Shown in pieces: positions 1-10,975 of a stretch of DNA of 64,000 nucleotides. The DNA is from Druceiella hillmani (taxonomy: Eukaryota; Arthropoda; Insecta; Lepidoptera; Hepialidae). Each line of letters opens with the position of its first letter. The stretch's first letter is position 1. The notes beneath the pieces were generated by a model. The model had not been told where the DNA came from. It worked only from the letters and a program-made list of their open reading frames with translations, and ran no database searches. The DNA lies in contig JAYKKI010000052.1 of assembly GCA_039881145.1 (NCBI GenBank), positions 7,941,501 through 8,005,500 on the forward strand. The letters run 5' to 3'. Both the position numbers and the translations under genes were made by a program.

Positions 1-381
1 ATAATGCGACGAATATAATTTTACGAAAAAGAGGAAATAGTTTTACACGCATGATGAAAATAAATTAAATTGATAAATTAAAACGAAAGGTTGCAAACTA
101 AATTATCGGAACATTACAAATACTGTATATGAAGCCTAAACTCTGTTACCTTGGTGTACCCCTAAATGTATTTTGGACACTAAATTATTAACATATTTTC
201 TGTGCCCTCATTCAACTGGCTTTGAATAGCGAGGCAATTAATTTCTACCAACACTTCAATTTGTCCATTTCAGTCCTCTCAAATATAAACTTTTAGAATA
301 TCTTATTAAACTGACCGGCGCTCTAAGTAACAGACACTTTGTTCGAAGAGCGCGTAGATATTATGAGACGTATGTGGTGGC

Positions 382-560
382 GATGACTACAAACCAACAA
401 ACCGAGCTTTTATCCTGTACTAAGGTATTTGCCCATACTAAGGTATTTGCTTTTATCCCAAACTAATGTATTTGAGCTTTTATCCCATACTAAGGTATGT
501 ATGATGTCGAAGACTATAAATCGACAAACCGAGCTTTTATCCCATACTAAGGTATTTGAT
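382..560. repeat. Short tandem repeat with a GAGCTTTTATCC unit
   Basis: Diverged copies of a roughly 28-base unit (GAGCTTTTATCCCATACTAA then GGTATTTG) are clustered here, with full or partial units at about 404, 434, 448, 474 and 531. The flanking text GACTA(C/T)AAA...ACAAACC at 382 recurs at 509, so a larger unit of about 127 bases was also duplicated. The 100-codon open frame over this block (429-731) is a by-product of the repeat and shows no recognisable domain. Confidence 0.7.
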
Positions 561-2916
561 TTGGTAAATTGGTCAAATGTTGGGAATGCTACTGAAGTTT
601 TTTTTGTAGATATGGAAAAGTCGCAGTTAGAACAGACGGTGTTTTGTCAAATCGCTTTCATCCTAGTTGTAAGACTTTATAAAAGATATATAGTCTCGCC
701 GCTCTTTTTAAAATCTATTCGGGGTTTATGATCAAAATGAATTTGGAGAACAGAACAGACAGTTATCGTTTGTGACAAAAAAATTCGAATCTCCGAAATG
801 CCGATAATATCACCTTATTCGCAACTAGTTTTCATTATATGTATATTACAATGTATATTACAAAGAATGAAGAGTGTCAACCTTGAGATCAGATTAAAAA
901 TTAATTGCAGTAAAATGAATGTGATTATTTTTAACCGTGCTAACGATAACTCGCTCGAAGTCACAATTAGCAAATTGCGAGTTGATTCGGTGATATGTCT
1001 ATTTGTGATAATTATTATATAATTATATAATTAGAGAATTTATTTTTTCAAAATTATGTCTTTACGTTATGGAAAGTAATTATTATATTACCTTAATTTA
1101 ACATACACAACGGTTTTAATAATACTTCATAATGTTTATATCCAAAATTGTATGGAGTGAAAGCATGGTTGGGGCATAACATTCACTGGCATACGTCTCT
1201 TAATATCTGCCTTCCTTTGTTATATTAAGTGACACCCAGTTCAATGAGACATTTCAAATTTTCATGTTGAGAATATTCATATGGATAATTTTGAGTGCAG
1301 TCAGAAATTTATTCCGATTTACTTACCCAGTTATCCAAAGCTAATTTAAACCTATGTCCTCCGACGAGGGCTACATTTATTTCGATAATTATTTAAGGTT
1401 AAAATTATATTACACAGTGATAATAGCGTGGTAATAAAGTTCATGTTATTTATGCTAAAGAAAATTTATTTTACCACATTACATTATGATTTTTAATTTC
1501 AAATAAATTTCAATTATTGTTTCAAAAACGCTAAAATTGATTTTTTCTTTCAGAAAATTAAATTCCTCACACGATTCTTCGTCGTGTGTTTGTCGTTGTA
1601 GTTTTAAACAATATTAAAAAGTTTATGTATTTATTACTTTAAAGTTACATAATAATAAATTCTTTGTATTTTGACTCGGTTTTATATTTATTTAAAACTA
1701 GTGTACTTAAATTCAGAATGTTAGTTGAAATAAAAAGTAGTTTCACACCACAAACTAATATTGCTTCACATTTAGCCGGAGTCTATATCCAAAGAGATTT
1801 TGACTTAATTACGGTCAATGAAACATACTTTCTAAATTGAGCAAAGCATTCTTGTTTGCCACGTTTTACCGTCAACAAATACTTATCGTGAAATATGCCA
1901 ATATGCTATTTGATAGTATACATGTCGAAGTCACTATCGAAATATTCGCTGATGTGGACTGTAGTTTTAAATTTATTAAAATAGTTACAAGATTTGATAT
2001 ACTCGTGTTTTAATAAAACATTTCTAAGGTCACTATCGGAGTGTTAACGCCATATCATAATAATTGTAGGAATCATTTTATTATTGATAACACGCGAGGA
2101 ATGAAAATCTCAACATGGCGTAATTTTCCGTTTTACTTTTTAGTGTCGCTTCGTATGAATGTATTCTGATGCCTTTCAAAATTATTTAATAAAGCTTACG
2201 CCAATTTAAATCACTATATATTTTATTTCGTAAAATTTTCATTATTTTAAAATATTTATTTTCAAATTATTTCGTTTAAAATTAACCACGTTTCTCATTC
2301 AGTAGTTGTAGTTTTCTAAAGTTACGTCATCCACGGTTGGTTAACCTGAAACATAAAATACAGAAAATATCAAACTTCTTGTTATATTATAAAATTTAAA
2401 CCTGATTTCCTTGAAAATGTTCTAAATCCTTTTATCCTTTTTGCTGAAATTTGTATTTACTTTCCTTTGAAACACTAACAAGTAACTCCATTCATTTAAA
2501 GTATGTTTATAATTAATAATACTAGAAACAAACGGTTACAATTATCTCACCGTGAGATGACCAATGTGGTGTATAAATTTTTATGATATTTATTTAAAAT
2601 TGATTGCCAATAGAATAATTTTGAACTGCCGCTAATAAACAAAATATTTAAAAAATTTAAAATAATACTCCAACGTAGAGTAACCATTTTCTATTTCAGT
2701 TTAAAATGCAAATATTTTATATATGGATATACATCAAATGTCACTTCGATGTTGTCAAGGAACTCAATAGAATGGTTTTATTGTGTTTTCATTTTAAAGA
2801 TATAGATTAAATGTAGAAACTCTTGTACTGCCAGTAGATAAAATGTACTGAAAATGACATGCATCATTGATCATTTACGGTAAACTCTCATGGGTAATTT
2901 TTAAAGTAAAATAAGT
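561..2916. other. AT-rich intergenic DNA, nothing recognised
   Basis: No repeat, transposon end or coding similarity was recognised. The open frame at 798-1022 is short, lysine/isoleucine-rich and without a domain, so it is not called. Confidence 0.5.
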
Positions 2917-2972
2917 AAAAAATCCCGGGAATTTATCCCTAGGTGGGTTGGATAAATTCCCGAGATTTTTTT
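2917..2972. repeat. Hairpin with 22-base arms
   Basis: The left arm (2917-2938, core TCCCGGGAATTTATCC) and the right arm (2950-2971, core GGATAAATTCCCGAGA) are inverted copies with one mismatch, separated by an 11-base loop. The GC-containing arms stand out from the AT-rich flanks. It could be a fold-back MITE remnant or a small hairpin RNA. Nothing nearby indicates a function. Confidence 0.75.
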
Positions 2973-3904
2973 AATAATTCGGCCTATTAAAACGACTGTT
3001 TAGCGGACACCTTTTTTCTTCACGAAGCTTGCTTGTTTAGTTGCCATTTATATAGATAAAAAGATTTAAGGGGAGCATTAAGTTTAAGTCGAGATGTTAG
3101 GATACGCAATAAAATTTCACCTGAGAAATTAAGGCAATAGGACGGCAATTACTTACGTCTTGGTGGAGTATTTCTTTATGTTATATAATAAAAAATGTAT
3201 GAGCCCATGCCCATGCCATATATTTTTTAAAACAGCATGTGAAAGATTATTATGCCGTATTCTGCCATGGTTTTGAGATCATTAAGATCAAAACCCTTCA
3301 AGTTGCATTTGTTCCCCAGGCTTTCCTTGTCTTTAAATATTTAATTGTAGCTCTAACACCGTCTTTTAGAAATTCATTTGCCTAGAATTACCAGACTAAT
3401 AAATTTGTTATATCAATATAATAAAAAAGGGGTAAATATATAGTAACTATAATGCACAAATCTCTAAACCTAACACAAAAGTATAACTGCTATAAGACTA
3501 AAAGCAATTTCTAATGCCATATAACTGTTATACACGCCAAAATAAATTAAATAAGAAGAAATCAAATGATTTTAATGTAAGGCACGAGCATAATCTGAGG
3601 GAATTTTACTTATTACCAACTAATATATTTACGTCAATTCATTGCACGTTCCAATCCTTACCCTCAGCATTGACTTACCCTGATGCAGTTTTAAATAATT
3701 ATTTTTAGAATCTTATGTTTTTAGATTAAATAAATACAGAATTTGTAGCTAATTTTTACTAAAATACGATAATTTCACTCCTTTTATTAAAATAATAATT
3801 ATACATTTTTAATAAAATTATATCTAAATGATAATGTAAATATTTCAAATCATACTCATAGAATATACAAACATCACTTACATACAGTTTTAGGAATTTG
3901 TCAC
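2973..3904. other. AT-rich DNA, nothing recognised
   Basis: No supported feature. The open frame at 3514-3708 has no recognisable domain. Confidence 0.5.
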
Positions 3905-5040
3905 TTGGCTGGGCTAAAAAGTTTTTAACCCCAAGTTAATTATATAATACACTAAATTTAATTTCAGTATGCACAATTATTATCTACTACTTGTCACCAT
4001 ATAGTTGGCAGTAAAAATATAACTTTCTCGTAAAATTCCGATGACTTTGATTAAAAAAAGAGTGCGAGGTCGTTTTGGCGATCTTCTTTAACGTCGATTT
4101 TTTTTTCATGTAAATCGTAACTTAGAGCACTCAATAAATAGTAATCAAAGAGAGCAATGTCCGGCGAATATGGTGGATTAGTCAGGAGAACCCAGCCACG
4201 CTAATCTAATTTATCACGAGTATGTTTTTCAACATACTGTCTAGCATTATTGTATAGAAAATAAACTCGATCCTGTTGACTACTCAATTTCTTAGCTAAT
4301 CGGTCCAATTGTTCAAAGTAAATATCTGCATTAATTGTAGATTCCTCAGAAAGTAACTCCCAATTACTAATGCCCTTGACATTTCACTAGCAGCTGAGAA
4401 TCATCTTTTTGGCACTTATTTCAAGTTTGGATACTGAAACTCCTGTTTTTCCGACACTCAGCCATTGCCGTTTGTGTGTATGGTTAACGTAGGTAACTCA
4501 CTTCTAAACACCAATTACTAACTGATTCAGCCAGTGAAAGTTAGGTTTCAATGACAATAACTGTTTATAAGCATCAACGCTGCACTGAATGTTATAAGAT
4601 GACAACTCGTGGGTTATCCTCACACCATGTTTTGAAAATTTTCCCAAATCGTGTAAATGTCTTTCTATGGTATTATCACTGCAGTGTAGATCATCTGCCA
4701 ATTGATGAGTTGTCAGTAGAGTATCCTTCTCATTTAGGCGTCATAATCGTTGAACGTTCAAATTCAACAAGATATCCGGTACGGGGTTCGTCCTCGAGAT
4801 TGCACTCCTCATTGCTGAACTTTCTGAACTAAATCTTTGCCTTCGCGTAAGACACTGTGGACTCACCCATCGCATGATGTATGTAATTTGTGGCAGTCTT
4901 TGCATCATGACCTAAAGGAAAATCGTAAAATAATAGAATCAGTATTTGATATGGATTTAAATTTCTTACCTTTAATATAATTCACTTAAAGTATCGGCGC
5001 TGACTATTGTCAACCTACTGCACTTTGGCCTATTTATATT
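3905..5040 (-). mobile_element. Decayed mariner element
   Basis: The block encloses a mariner transposase pseudogene reading on the minus strand. Candidate inverted ends are the left-hand GGGCTAAAAAGT (about 3909-3921) and, on the minus strand at the other side, AGGCCAAAGT (about 5023-5033). They are similar but not identical, so the ends are approximate. The length of about 1.13 kb is a little under the roughly 1.3 kb of intact mariners. A TA duplication was not confirmed. Confidence 0.7.
3962..4960 (-). pseudogene. Mariner transposase, inactivated
   Basis: On the minus strand the translated fragments follow mariner transposase order. An N-terminal helix-turn-helix part (YDFPLGHDAKTAT, then FRKFSNEECNLEDEPRTG) lies near 4780-4930. 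The block LADxLHCSxxTIxRHLHxLGK, seen here as MADDLHCSDNTIERHLHDLG, is at 4640-4701. The NNAR and PPYSPD blocks lie at about 4160-4250, and the C-terminal QVVDNN at about 3970. In-frame stops and frameshifts are frequent. Of the three catalytic acidic residues (DD34D), the first (normally in TGDE) reads as a valine followed by a stop, the second (normally in HDNARPH) is asparagine, and only the third, after PPYSPD, is kept as FDYYL. The protein was an endonuclease/strand transferase that moved the element into TA sites. It cannot be active now. Confidence 0.92.
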
Positions 5041-5254
5041 CTACAGTAAAACCTTCTAGAAGAGTCGAGAATTTTTCTTGAAAATTCCCCAAGATGTGTT
5101 CTTATTATAACTACGTCATATAATTATGAGGAAGAATCGTCTGGAAGGATCTATTATATTACCTGATGCATAATTTAGTTTAGAATTTAGTGTAAAATAA
5201 ATACAATTTATTTACACACTTTAGACAAAAACTGTATCTTTAAGTGTTTATGCT

Positions 5255-5350
5255 AGCCAATACTAATTTGTTAAATGATATATTTTTCTTTAGTTCTGAA
5301 AAATATGCTGTTGAAAATCAGCTTATAAATTAAAATATTAACAACCAGGT
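5255..5350. repeat. Dispersed repeat, pair with 51355-51460
   Basis: A run around ATATGCTGTTGAAAAT followed by AAATATTAAC is shared, in the same orientation, with the segment at 51355-51460. Similarity is diverged but collinear over about 90 bases. The family is not recognised. Confidence 0.55.
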
Positions 5351-5867
5351 TAGGACGGTATTTACGTTTTTAACATTTTCACCTATATGCACTAGTAGAA
5401 ATAAATTGAGTATTTCATGAAATTTAATAAATACTATATTTCTACTGCCTTACTTAATTACGGAGATATGCGCTACCTGAAACTCACTAATAACAATCTA
5501 ACGTACCCTTGATCCCCTGAATTATGTAATCTTATTGAATGAACAGTGACAGAACTTTTTTCTTCCAGGTAGCAGATAATATTCCGTATATTGAAACCTT
5601 CTTCAGTGCCAAAAATTAACATTGAAATATGAATCGGTGATCTGATAGTGTTAAAAAATAATTAATAAAAATAAATGTGACAGTAATTTGGAAAATACGC
5701 GTTTTCATAATTCTTTCAAATAGTTTCACAAATAATACGTTAAAAAATATCCAACGAGTAAAATCATATCTTTTATTACGCCGAGTGAAATATAGTATAT
5801 CTTATCAATTCAAAACAAACGATAAAAACAGACGATAAAAATAAGTTTAAATAATATACAGCGTGGT

Positions 5868-6167
5868 ATGTATTCTTCCTGTAGTAAAAATATACACAAA
5901 ATCTGCCAAAAATTACTAAATAAATCCAGAAACAGCAGGCATATTTGTCAAATGAAACTGTATAATTTACTATATAAATTTCTCTGTCAGGAAAATCCGG
6001 CAGCCCGGAAAGTTCAAGGCACAACACCAAACAAAATATGGACAACTCATACTAGCAAATATCTCCGCAACCAAAATTTCACTCTCAAAGAAAATAGACC
6101 AGCGCCAAAGTTCGAATATTACGGAAGGAATTTATTAACTAGGCTTAAAATTTCACAGCACCCGTAG
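5868..6167 (+). pseudogene. LINE reverse-transcriptase C-terminal fragment (copy A)
   Basis: An open frame of 99 codons holds the pattern seen at the very end of many non-LTR retrotransposon polymerases: a HI-x-x-M motif (RHICQM), then a glycine/arginine-type segment (NPAARKVQGTTPNKIW) where GxRxxGRPxxRWxD is usual, then an aromatic/arginine segment (EYYGRNLLTR) where DRxxWRxLI is usual. The same region recurs in worse shape at 53181-53415, followed in both places by a shared 3' segment (6530 and 53690). No polymerase core lies upstream, so this is a 5'-truncated LINE copy. The match rests on pattern recognition and could be wrong at clade level. Confidence 0.5.
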
Positions 6168-6191
6168 TACTGTCTGGTATGAAACAGTTGA

Positions 6192-6284
6192 CACTGATAA
6201 TTTCTTAGCTATTTCTATGAAATCATCAAAACAACACTGATGTTTTTTTAGAAATAGCTTAGAAATCATGAGTATCAATCAGTG
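6192..6284. repeat. Imperfect inverted repeat
   Basis: Arms around TTTCTTAGCTATTTCTA (left) and TAGAAATAGCTTAGAAAT (right) are inverted copies, bracketed by CACTGAT and ATCAGTG. The spacer is about 25 bases. It lies between the coding tail and the 3' segment of the LINE copy but is not obvious in the second copy, so it may be a separate fold-back insertion. Confidence 0.65.
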
Positions 6285-6529
6285 ACGAAAGTAGAGACTC
6301 GGAAATCAAGAAGATATTCTAAATAATATTTATTACTGCTTTTTCAATATACAATATGTATAGTCTGGTATGTATAGTCCAAAAATATGCTCCATAAAAC
6401 ACTTTAATAATATTTAATATTTGAACATAAAAACTCCAAGAAATAAATCTAAACACAATTAGGACTTTAATTGTTATGATGCAGGTGTCGATTCAAGGGC
6501 GCTAAATAGAAATATTCAATCGCATAGGC

Positions 6530-6920
6530 TTGTATCCAATAGGAACTAAAATTCTCCCAACGTAAATAAATTCAAGGAGCGATTTTCGTAAGGGAGAATA
6601 CCCTTGAGAACAGTTTACTGTGTGACAATTCACAACCCTCTTCTGGCGAACACGTAGAAACTTTTTGACTGATGAACGTACTTGTATATTTTTACTTTGT
6701 TATCTTACTAAGATTGTCTTCGTCATTCCAACAATGTGCGTATATTTTGAGTCGTGTGCTGATAGTTACGAGCAATATCAAAAATTCCATAATATATTAG
6801 TAAATATGGTCAAAATTGAAACGATGTAAAGCATTCCAATAAATAATGTTACATGGGGTTTATCAAAGTTTGCAAATACAATAAACAAAATAATTTCCAT
6901 TTAGAATATTAATTAAAATA
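6530..6920 (+). repeat. LINE 3' segment, pair with 53690-54040
   Basis: This stretch is collinear with 53690-54040. Shared strings include GGGACTAAAATTC-like text, GATTTTCGTAAG, TTCACAACCCTC, GAAACTTT, GATGAAC, TGTGCGTAT and a final CA(T/C)TTAGAAT. The spacing from the coding-like tail (about 0.5 kb) is also similar at both loci. It is therefore best read as the 3' untranslated part of the same LINE. Confidence 0.7.
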
Positions 6921-8269
6921 AATTTACTTAATATAAATCTAATTATGAAGAAGATACTAACAATCAGATATAATTATTTTAAAACAAATGAGAAAAAATA
7001 ACAATTTGCAGTAAAGAATCCCAATAGGCACAAGTAGAAAAAGAGACAATTTATGGCATCCGTGAGAAATACATTTTCCGTGACTAACTGCAATATAAGA
7101 TACATTGCACCTTCAGGGTCTTATTTTCGTGTTTATAAATTTGTGTAATTAAACTAGGTTTCTCTGTTAATTTCATCTCAGTTAATCTTAAATTGAACAA
7201 TCTATAAAACTGTAAAATATGAACCGAAAGACGATGAGACACAAAAATCTATATGATAAAATTAAGTGAGTTTCAAATTCCTTAAAAAATTAAAGTGTGA
7301 GGACAAAAATTACATGAATTGATCAAAATTTTAGGAACCGATATGTTTCAATAAATTACAATACATATATCCTAATAATTTCAATAAATATATCCTAAAC
7401 CCTCTCAAATTTTGTTCGATAATTGTGTTTTATTACATTAATTACTAAAACTATAGTAAATTCACGAAATGCAAATAATGTTTTGAGCTTTTTGAAAGGT
7501 TTAAAAAAAATTATAGTAAGTTACTGAGAGTTATTAAATTTAAAATAAAAATTAAACATTTACGCAACTATAGTTCCTTTGACTAAAAGGTATGCTAATT
7601 TCAAAGTATTAATAATTCTCTTTGTACAATAAATTATACATTTATTGTATGCTCTTTACGGCATTAATATACGTCAAAATTTTGTCCTATAAATTTATAA
7701 AACATTGATTCCATGGATAATTCACTAAATCCATAAAGAGTTATGTTGAATATTTTCAATCTATGTAAATAAAATAGTGAGTGAGCGAGATATTATTCGA
7801 GTAATTGTTAAAATAGTTGTCCAAAATTATAAATAACATAATTTAGCTTGTAGCGTACAAAAAAAGTGCTGTAAAAAAAAGTGCTACAGCCAAATAAAAA
7901 ATGAGTTTAACCGATATTTTTTAATTGAAACACTACCCTCCCGTAAATTATATGATGATTTAACTGACGCAGAAAACCTTAGCGTTAACATAGCAAGATA
8001 ACACACAGCGGAAATTTTCGGAATATTCCATTTGAAAAAAAAAATTAATTGAATAGACCGTATCTTATATTGTTTCTCATATCTTAGAAGCAGAAAGCAT
8101 TATTTACCAAATTACAAAATAATTTTAATTTTCTTTCGAACAGACCCGCCACTGCATTCAAATTTTTAACTGATCTAGAATTTTTCTTTCCAAATAATGA
8201 CATGCTCCTACAGCAACTGCATGTCTTTAATTATATGTCAAAAATATTTCTTGAAATTGAAGGAAATGG
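6921..8269. other. AT-rich DNA, nothing recognised
   Basis: Very AT-rich, with no coding frame and no repeat that I could link to another place in the window. Confidence 0.5.
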
Positions 8270-8450
8270 TCATAGTTTTGAAACTACTACGTTATGGGAG
8301 AATTCTTCAAACATTTTTAGGCAATAATCTCATAGAAAACGTTACCATGAAATAAACGCGCAACATTTAATAAAATCCATTTAAAATAGACGTCGCGTCC
8401 AACACAGATGTTCTTGACTTACTGAATATGAAAAAGGACGTAATGTTTGG
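8270..8450. repeat. Dispersed repeat, pair with 55060-55235
   Basis: Collinear with 55060-55235. Shared landmarks are TTTAAAA followed by AGAC(G/A)TCGC, TTGA(C/T), CTGAATAT and, further 5', GAAAACGT and AATAAACG. The family is unrecognised and both copies are decayed. Confidence 0.6.
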
Positions 8451-8582
8451 TATTATAATGTAATCAATTCCTTAATTGTATTCATTTCATAACTTATATG
8501 TACTTATAAAGACTTTCTCTGGTTTGCTCTTAATTTCAAAACTCATTTATTTTTATTTCTCTCGACACCTATTTCAAATGTC

Positions 8583-8720
8583 GTCATCGTGGTGTGTTGG
8601 GTTGAGTTGAGGACCCGTGTTCGATTCCCGGCCGCTCATAGAAGCGGGGCTGGTAGAAGTCCAATCTTTCAAGGCCGTGCGAAAGGATCTTTTTAAGGGT
8701 GAAGAGTTGACCCATCGAAT
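8583..8720 (+). mobile_element. tRNA-derived SINE, copy 1
   Basis: The head carries RNA polymerase III internal promoter boxes: an A-box-like GTGGTGTGTTGG at about 8590 and a B box GTTCGATTCCCGG at about 8619. GGCCGCT and GCGGGGCTGG follow. The same head and CCCGGCCGCTT recur at 26522-26660. A-to-B spacing is shorter here than in copy 2, so about 30 bases of the tRNA part have been lost. No acceptor-stem pairing is evident, so this is not a working tRNA. Confidence 0.75.
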
Positions 8721-8850
8721 TTGGTTTCTTTGCACTTATCCATATAAATAATTTTATTGCTTATAGATGATGAAGTTAAGATCCAATTTTAAAGATCTTA
8801 ATGGTGAATAGTTATCCCGTGGATTTGAGCCCATTTTGTCGATGACGAAT
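8683..8850 (+). repeat. Internal direct duplication next to the SINE
   Basis: The text GATCTTTTTAAGGGTGAAGA followed by GTTGACCC (from 8686) is repeated in diverged form as GATCTTAATGGTGAATAGTT followed by ATCCC from about 8796. The two copies are about 110 bases apart. It may be the SINE body duplicated or a dimeric SINE. Confidence 0.5.
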
Positions 8851-9527
8851 ATTTAATTTATTTTTTCTATTTTGTCTTAAAACGATAACCTACTTGCCAG
8901 TTTTAATCTTAATAAACGCGACTTGCTTCAAATATCTTTAACATGAATATTGATAATGTGTGTAAAAATTTCTTCTGAGTAAGTCTCCTAGCTTGAAGTA
9001 ATTATCGCAAGCTTTAATGTCTAAGGAGATATTTGTAGTTTCATAATAATACCATCGTATTCAACTGTGTATTTAACATGAAACGTATTATATGAATGCG
9101 ATCGTCTTCTGACAACTTCCAGCTCCTTTCACCGTCGTATCAAGAATTATTGTCATTTTCTGGTTATTTTTATATCACATGCAAATTAAACAAATTATTT
9201 GACTTTTATACAATAATGTACAAAATATCATGAGACTCGATACAAAATTAATGAATCCCTTTATTACAGATCACTTTAACTAGATAACGAAATATAAACT
9301 TATCAATAAAATATTAAAAATAAATTATAAATTAAATTTTCAACTTAATGTTCGAATATATTTGTCAAATTATTTTACAAAATTTCGTATAATTAAGTTT
9401 AAATAAAAATTAAATGTCTAATATCATAAGTTCACGGTCACTTTCCAACTGCAAAGCACAGTATTACACTACAACTATTTTTTTAATTTTTCAGAAATCT
9501 TTTTCAGGCTAGTAGTTATTTTAAATA
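8851..9527. other. AT-rich DNA, nothing recognised
   Basis: No supported feature. Confidence 0.5.
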
Positions 9528-10065
9528 TACATATGTCCCGTAAGAAGTGGACCAAAGAAATGTCCGTAATAGAGGGAGTTATTGTACATAGGATACAATA
9601 TTTTTATCAATATATTTATATCCTAGGCCTAATTGTTTTAAAGATATAGCTTTTAAAATTTTTTTAAAATTTTTGTTACTACGCATAAACAATTGTTTTT
9701 ATTAGATATTACTATTTCTGCTTTTTTATTGCCGAAGAACATTCTTCTTCTTAATTAAAATATTATACATTCATTATTATTGCAACATAAAATTTAAATG
9801 CTGTAAAATATGCATTTTTTCTGCTATTTGAACAATGCTGATATTTGAACAATGCTGGTGTAAAAAAAAAGTATCACAATCTAAACGAATTTTATTTCAA
9901 AAATATTTACAATTCACACAGATTCCAAAAAGGTTTAATCTTCTGGTATTTAGTCATTTCATAACATGTTTTTTATTCTTAGGTTAATACAATTTATCGT
10001 TTCGCATGCGTAATAATCTCTATCTCCAACATTTCATTGGTTCGCTCCTTGCGGGATATCCTGTA
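9528..10065. mobile_element. MITE related to the Tc1-like element at 32.5 kb
   Basis: The two ends are inverted copies. On the left is TGTCCCGTAAGAAGTGGACC followed by AAAGAAATGT. On the right (read on the minus strand) is CAGGATATCCCGCAAGGAGC followed by GAACCAATGAAATGT. Each end is flanked by TA. The interior shares ACTATTTCTGCTTTTTTATT, TAATTAAAATATTAT and the GAACAATGCTGGTGTAAAAA block with the arms of the 32497-34650 element, but no transposase is left. It is about 538 bp. It would have depended on the transposase of the longer relative. Confidence 0.85.
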
Positions 10066-10439
10066 TATTTATCTCCCTAGCTATACAGGAGCTGGTACAT
10101 TTATCTTACGTCTTCGGTTCGATGAATCCTAGACCATTTAAATGCAATTAAACAAATTATTGGACATGTTATTCTATAATAATTAGACCATTTGAAGGCG
10201 TCTAAGCAAAACTTGAAATAAAATTAATACAAAGTTCTGTTTTATTGAGATAAAATTACATTTCAATTAAAATGGGAAGTATCAGTCTGTACAAAAATAT
10301 GATTGAATCTTCTGATATTCTATTCAAGTTGATAAAATGGAGGATTTAAAATATTTTATTACAAATAATTATAGAGAAATCTCATTAAAATGGAGGATAC
10401 GCACAGTTGTCCCATCTTACGGTCAAATAATATCAATTC

Positions 10440-10615
10440 TCAATTTACTAAAAATTTTGATATTTTGAGTAGCTTTTTTACTATAATTAACATCTTGAGC
10501 GATTTGCTTAGAAACTTCTTAAGACTAAATTAGAAAGGAAGTAACATTCAGACCAACTGACGATAAAGGAAATATTTCAGAATAACGACCATATTATCAG
10601 ATGAAATATATACAG
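10440..10615. repeat. Dispersed repeat, pair with 56690-56836
   Basis: Collinear with 56690-56836: TTTGATATTTT(G/A)AGTAGCTT, TTAGAAACTTC, AGACTAAATTAGAAA, GTAAC(A/G)TT, AAAGGAAATA, AGAATAACGAC and AGATGAAATATATA are shared in order and orientation. No coding sense was seen. The family is not recognised. Confidence 0.7.
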
Positions 10616-10891
10616 AAATACGTTCAGAAAGAGAAGAAAACGGCTGAAAATTAAGATAAAATCTCCACGACAAGATTTTACTCTCTCGTGTATTGTCAAC
10701 GATATAATAATTCGTACATTCTTGGTGGTATGTCGTGTAGTAACTTTAGAAATTTTCTCATAAAAGCATGAGTAATACAAATCTCATAGCTATTTTATTT
10801 ACTGAAAACTATAATCCACATCAAGGACTATTTCTCTAGCAACGCAGGCAGATGTTATACAAAATAGGGTGACGAGATGTTTTAAAATAAG

Positions 10892-10975
10892 CATATATAT
10901 ATATATATTTAAACACGCACGCGCGCGCGCGTGCGTGTGTGTATGTTTGTATATTTATATATGCCTGTGTGTATG
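10892..10975. repeat. Compound microsatellite (TA)n-(CG)n-(TG)n
   Basis: A TA run passes into an alternating CA/CG tract (ACACGCACGCGCGCGCGCGT) and then TG repeats. The alternating purine-pyrimidine CG core is unusual in such AT-rich DNA and is a potential Z-DNA-forming tract. Confidence 0.9.

Noticed and set aside
429..731. 100-codon open frame with repeated ELLSHTKV
   Set aside because: The repetition comes from the underlying tandem DNA repeat. No start context, domain or exon signal supports it.
2917..2972. Rho-independent terminator (hairpin followed by T run)
   Set aside because: The surroundings are clearly eukaryotic and no gene precedes it. The T run is part of the hairpin arm.
4001..5019. 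TAGTTGGCAGTA / TAGGTTGACAATA as the mariner inverted ends
   Set aside because: The transposase C-terminus continues to about 3962, outside the left candidate, so these cannot be the ends. The pair at about 3909 and 5033 is preferred.
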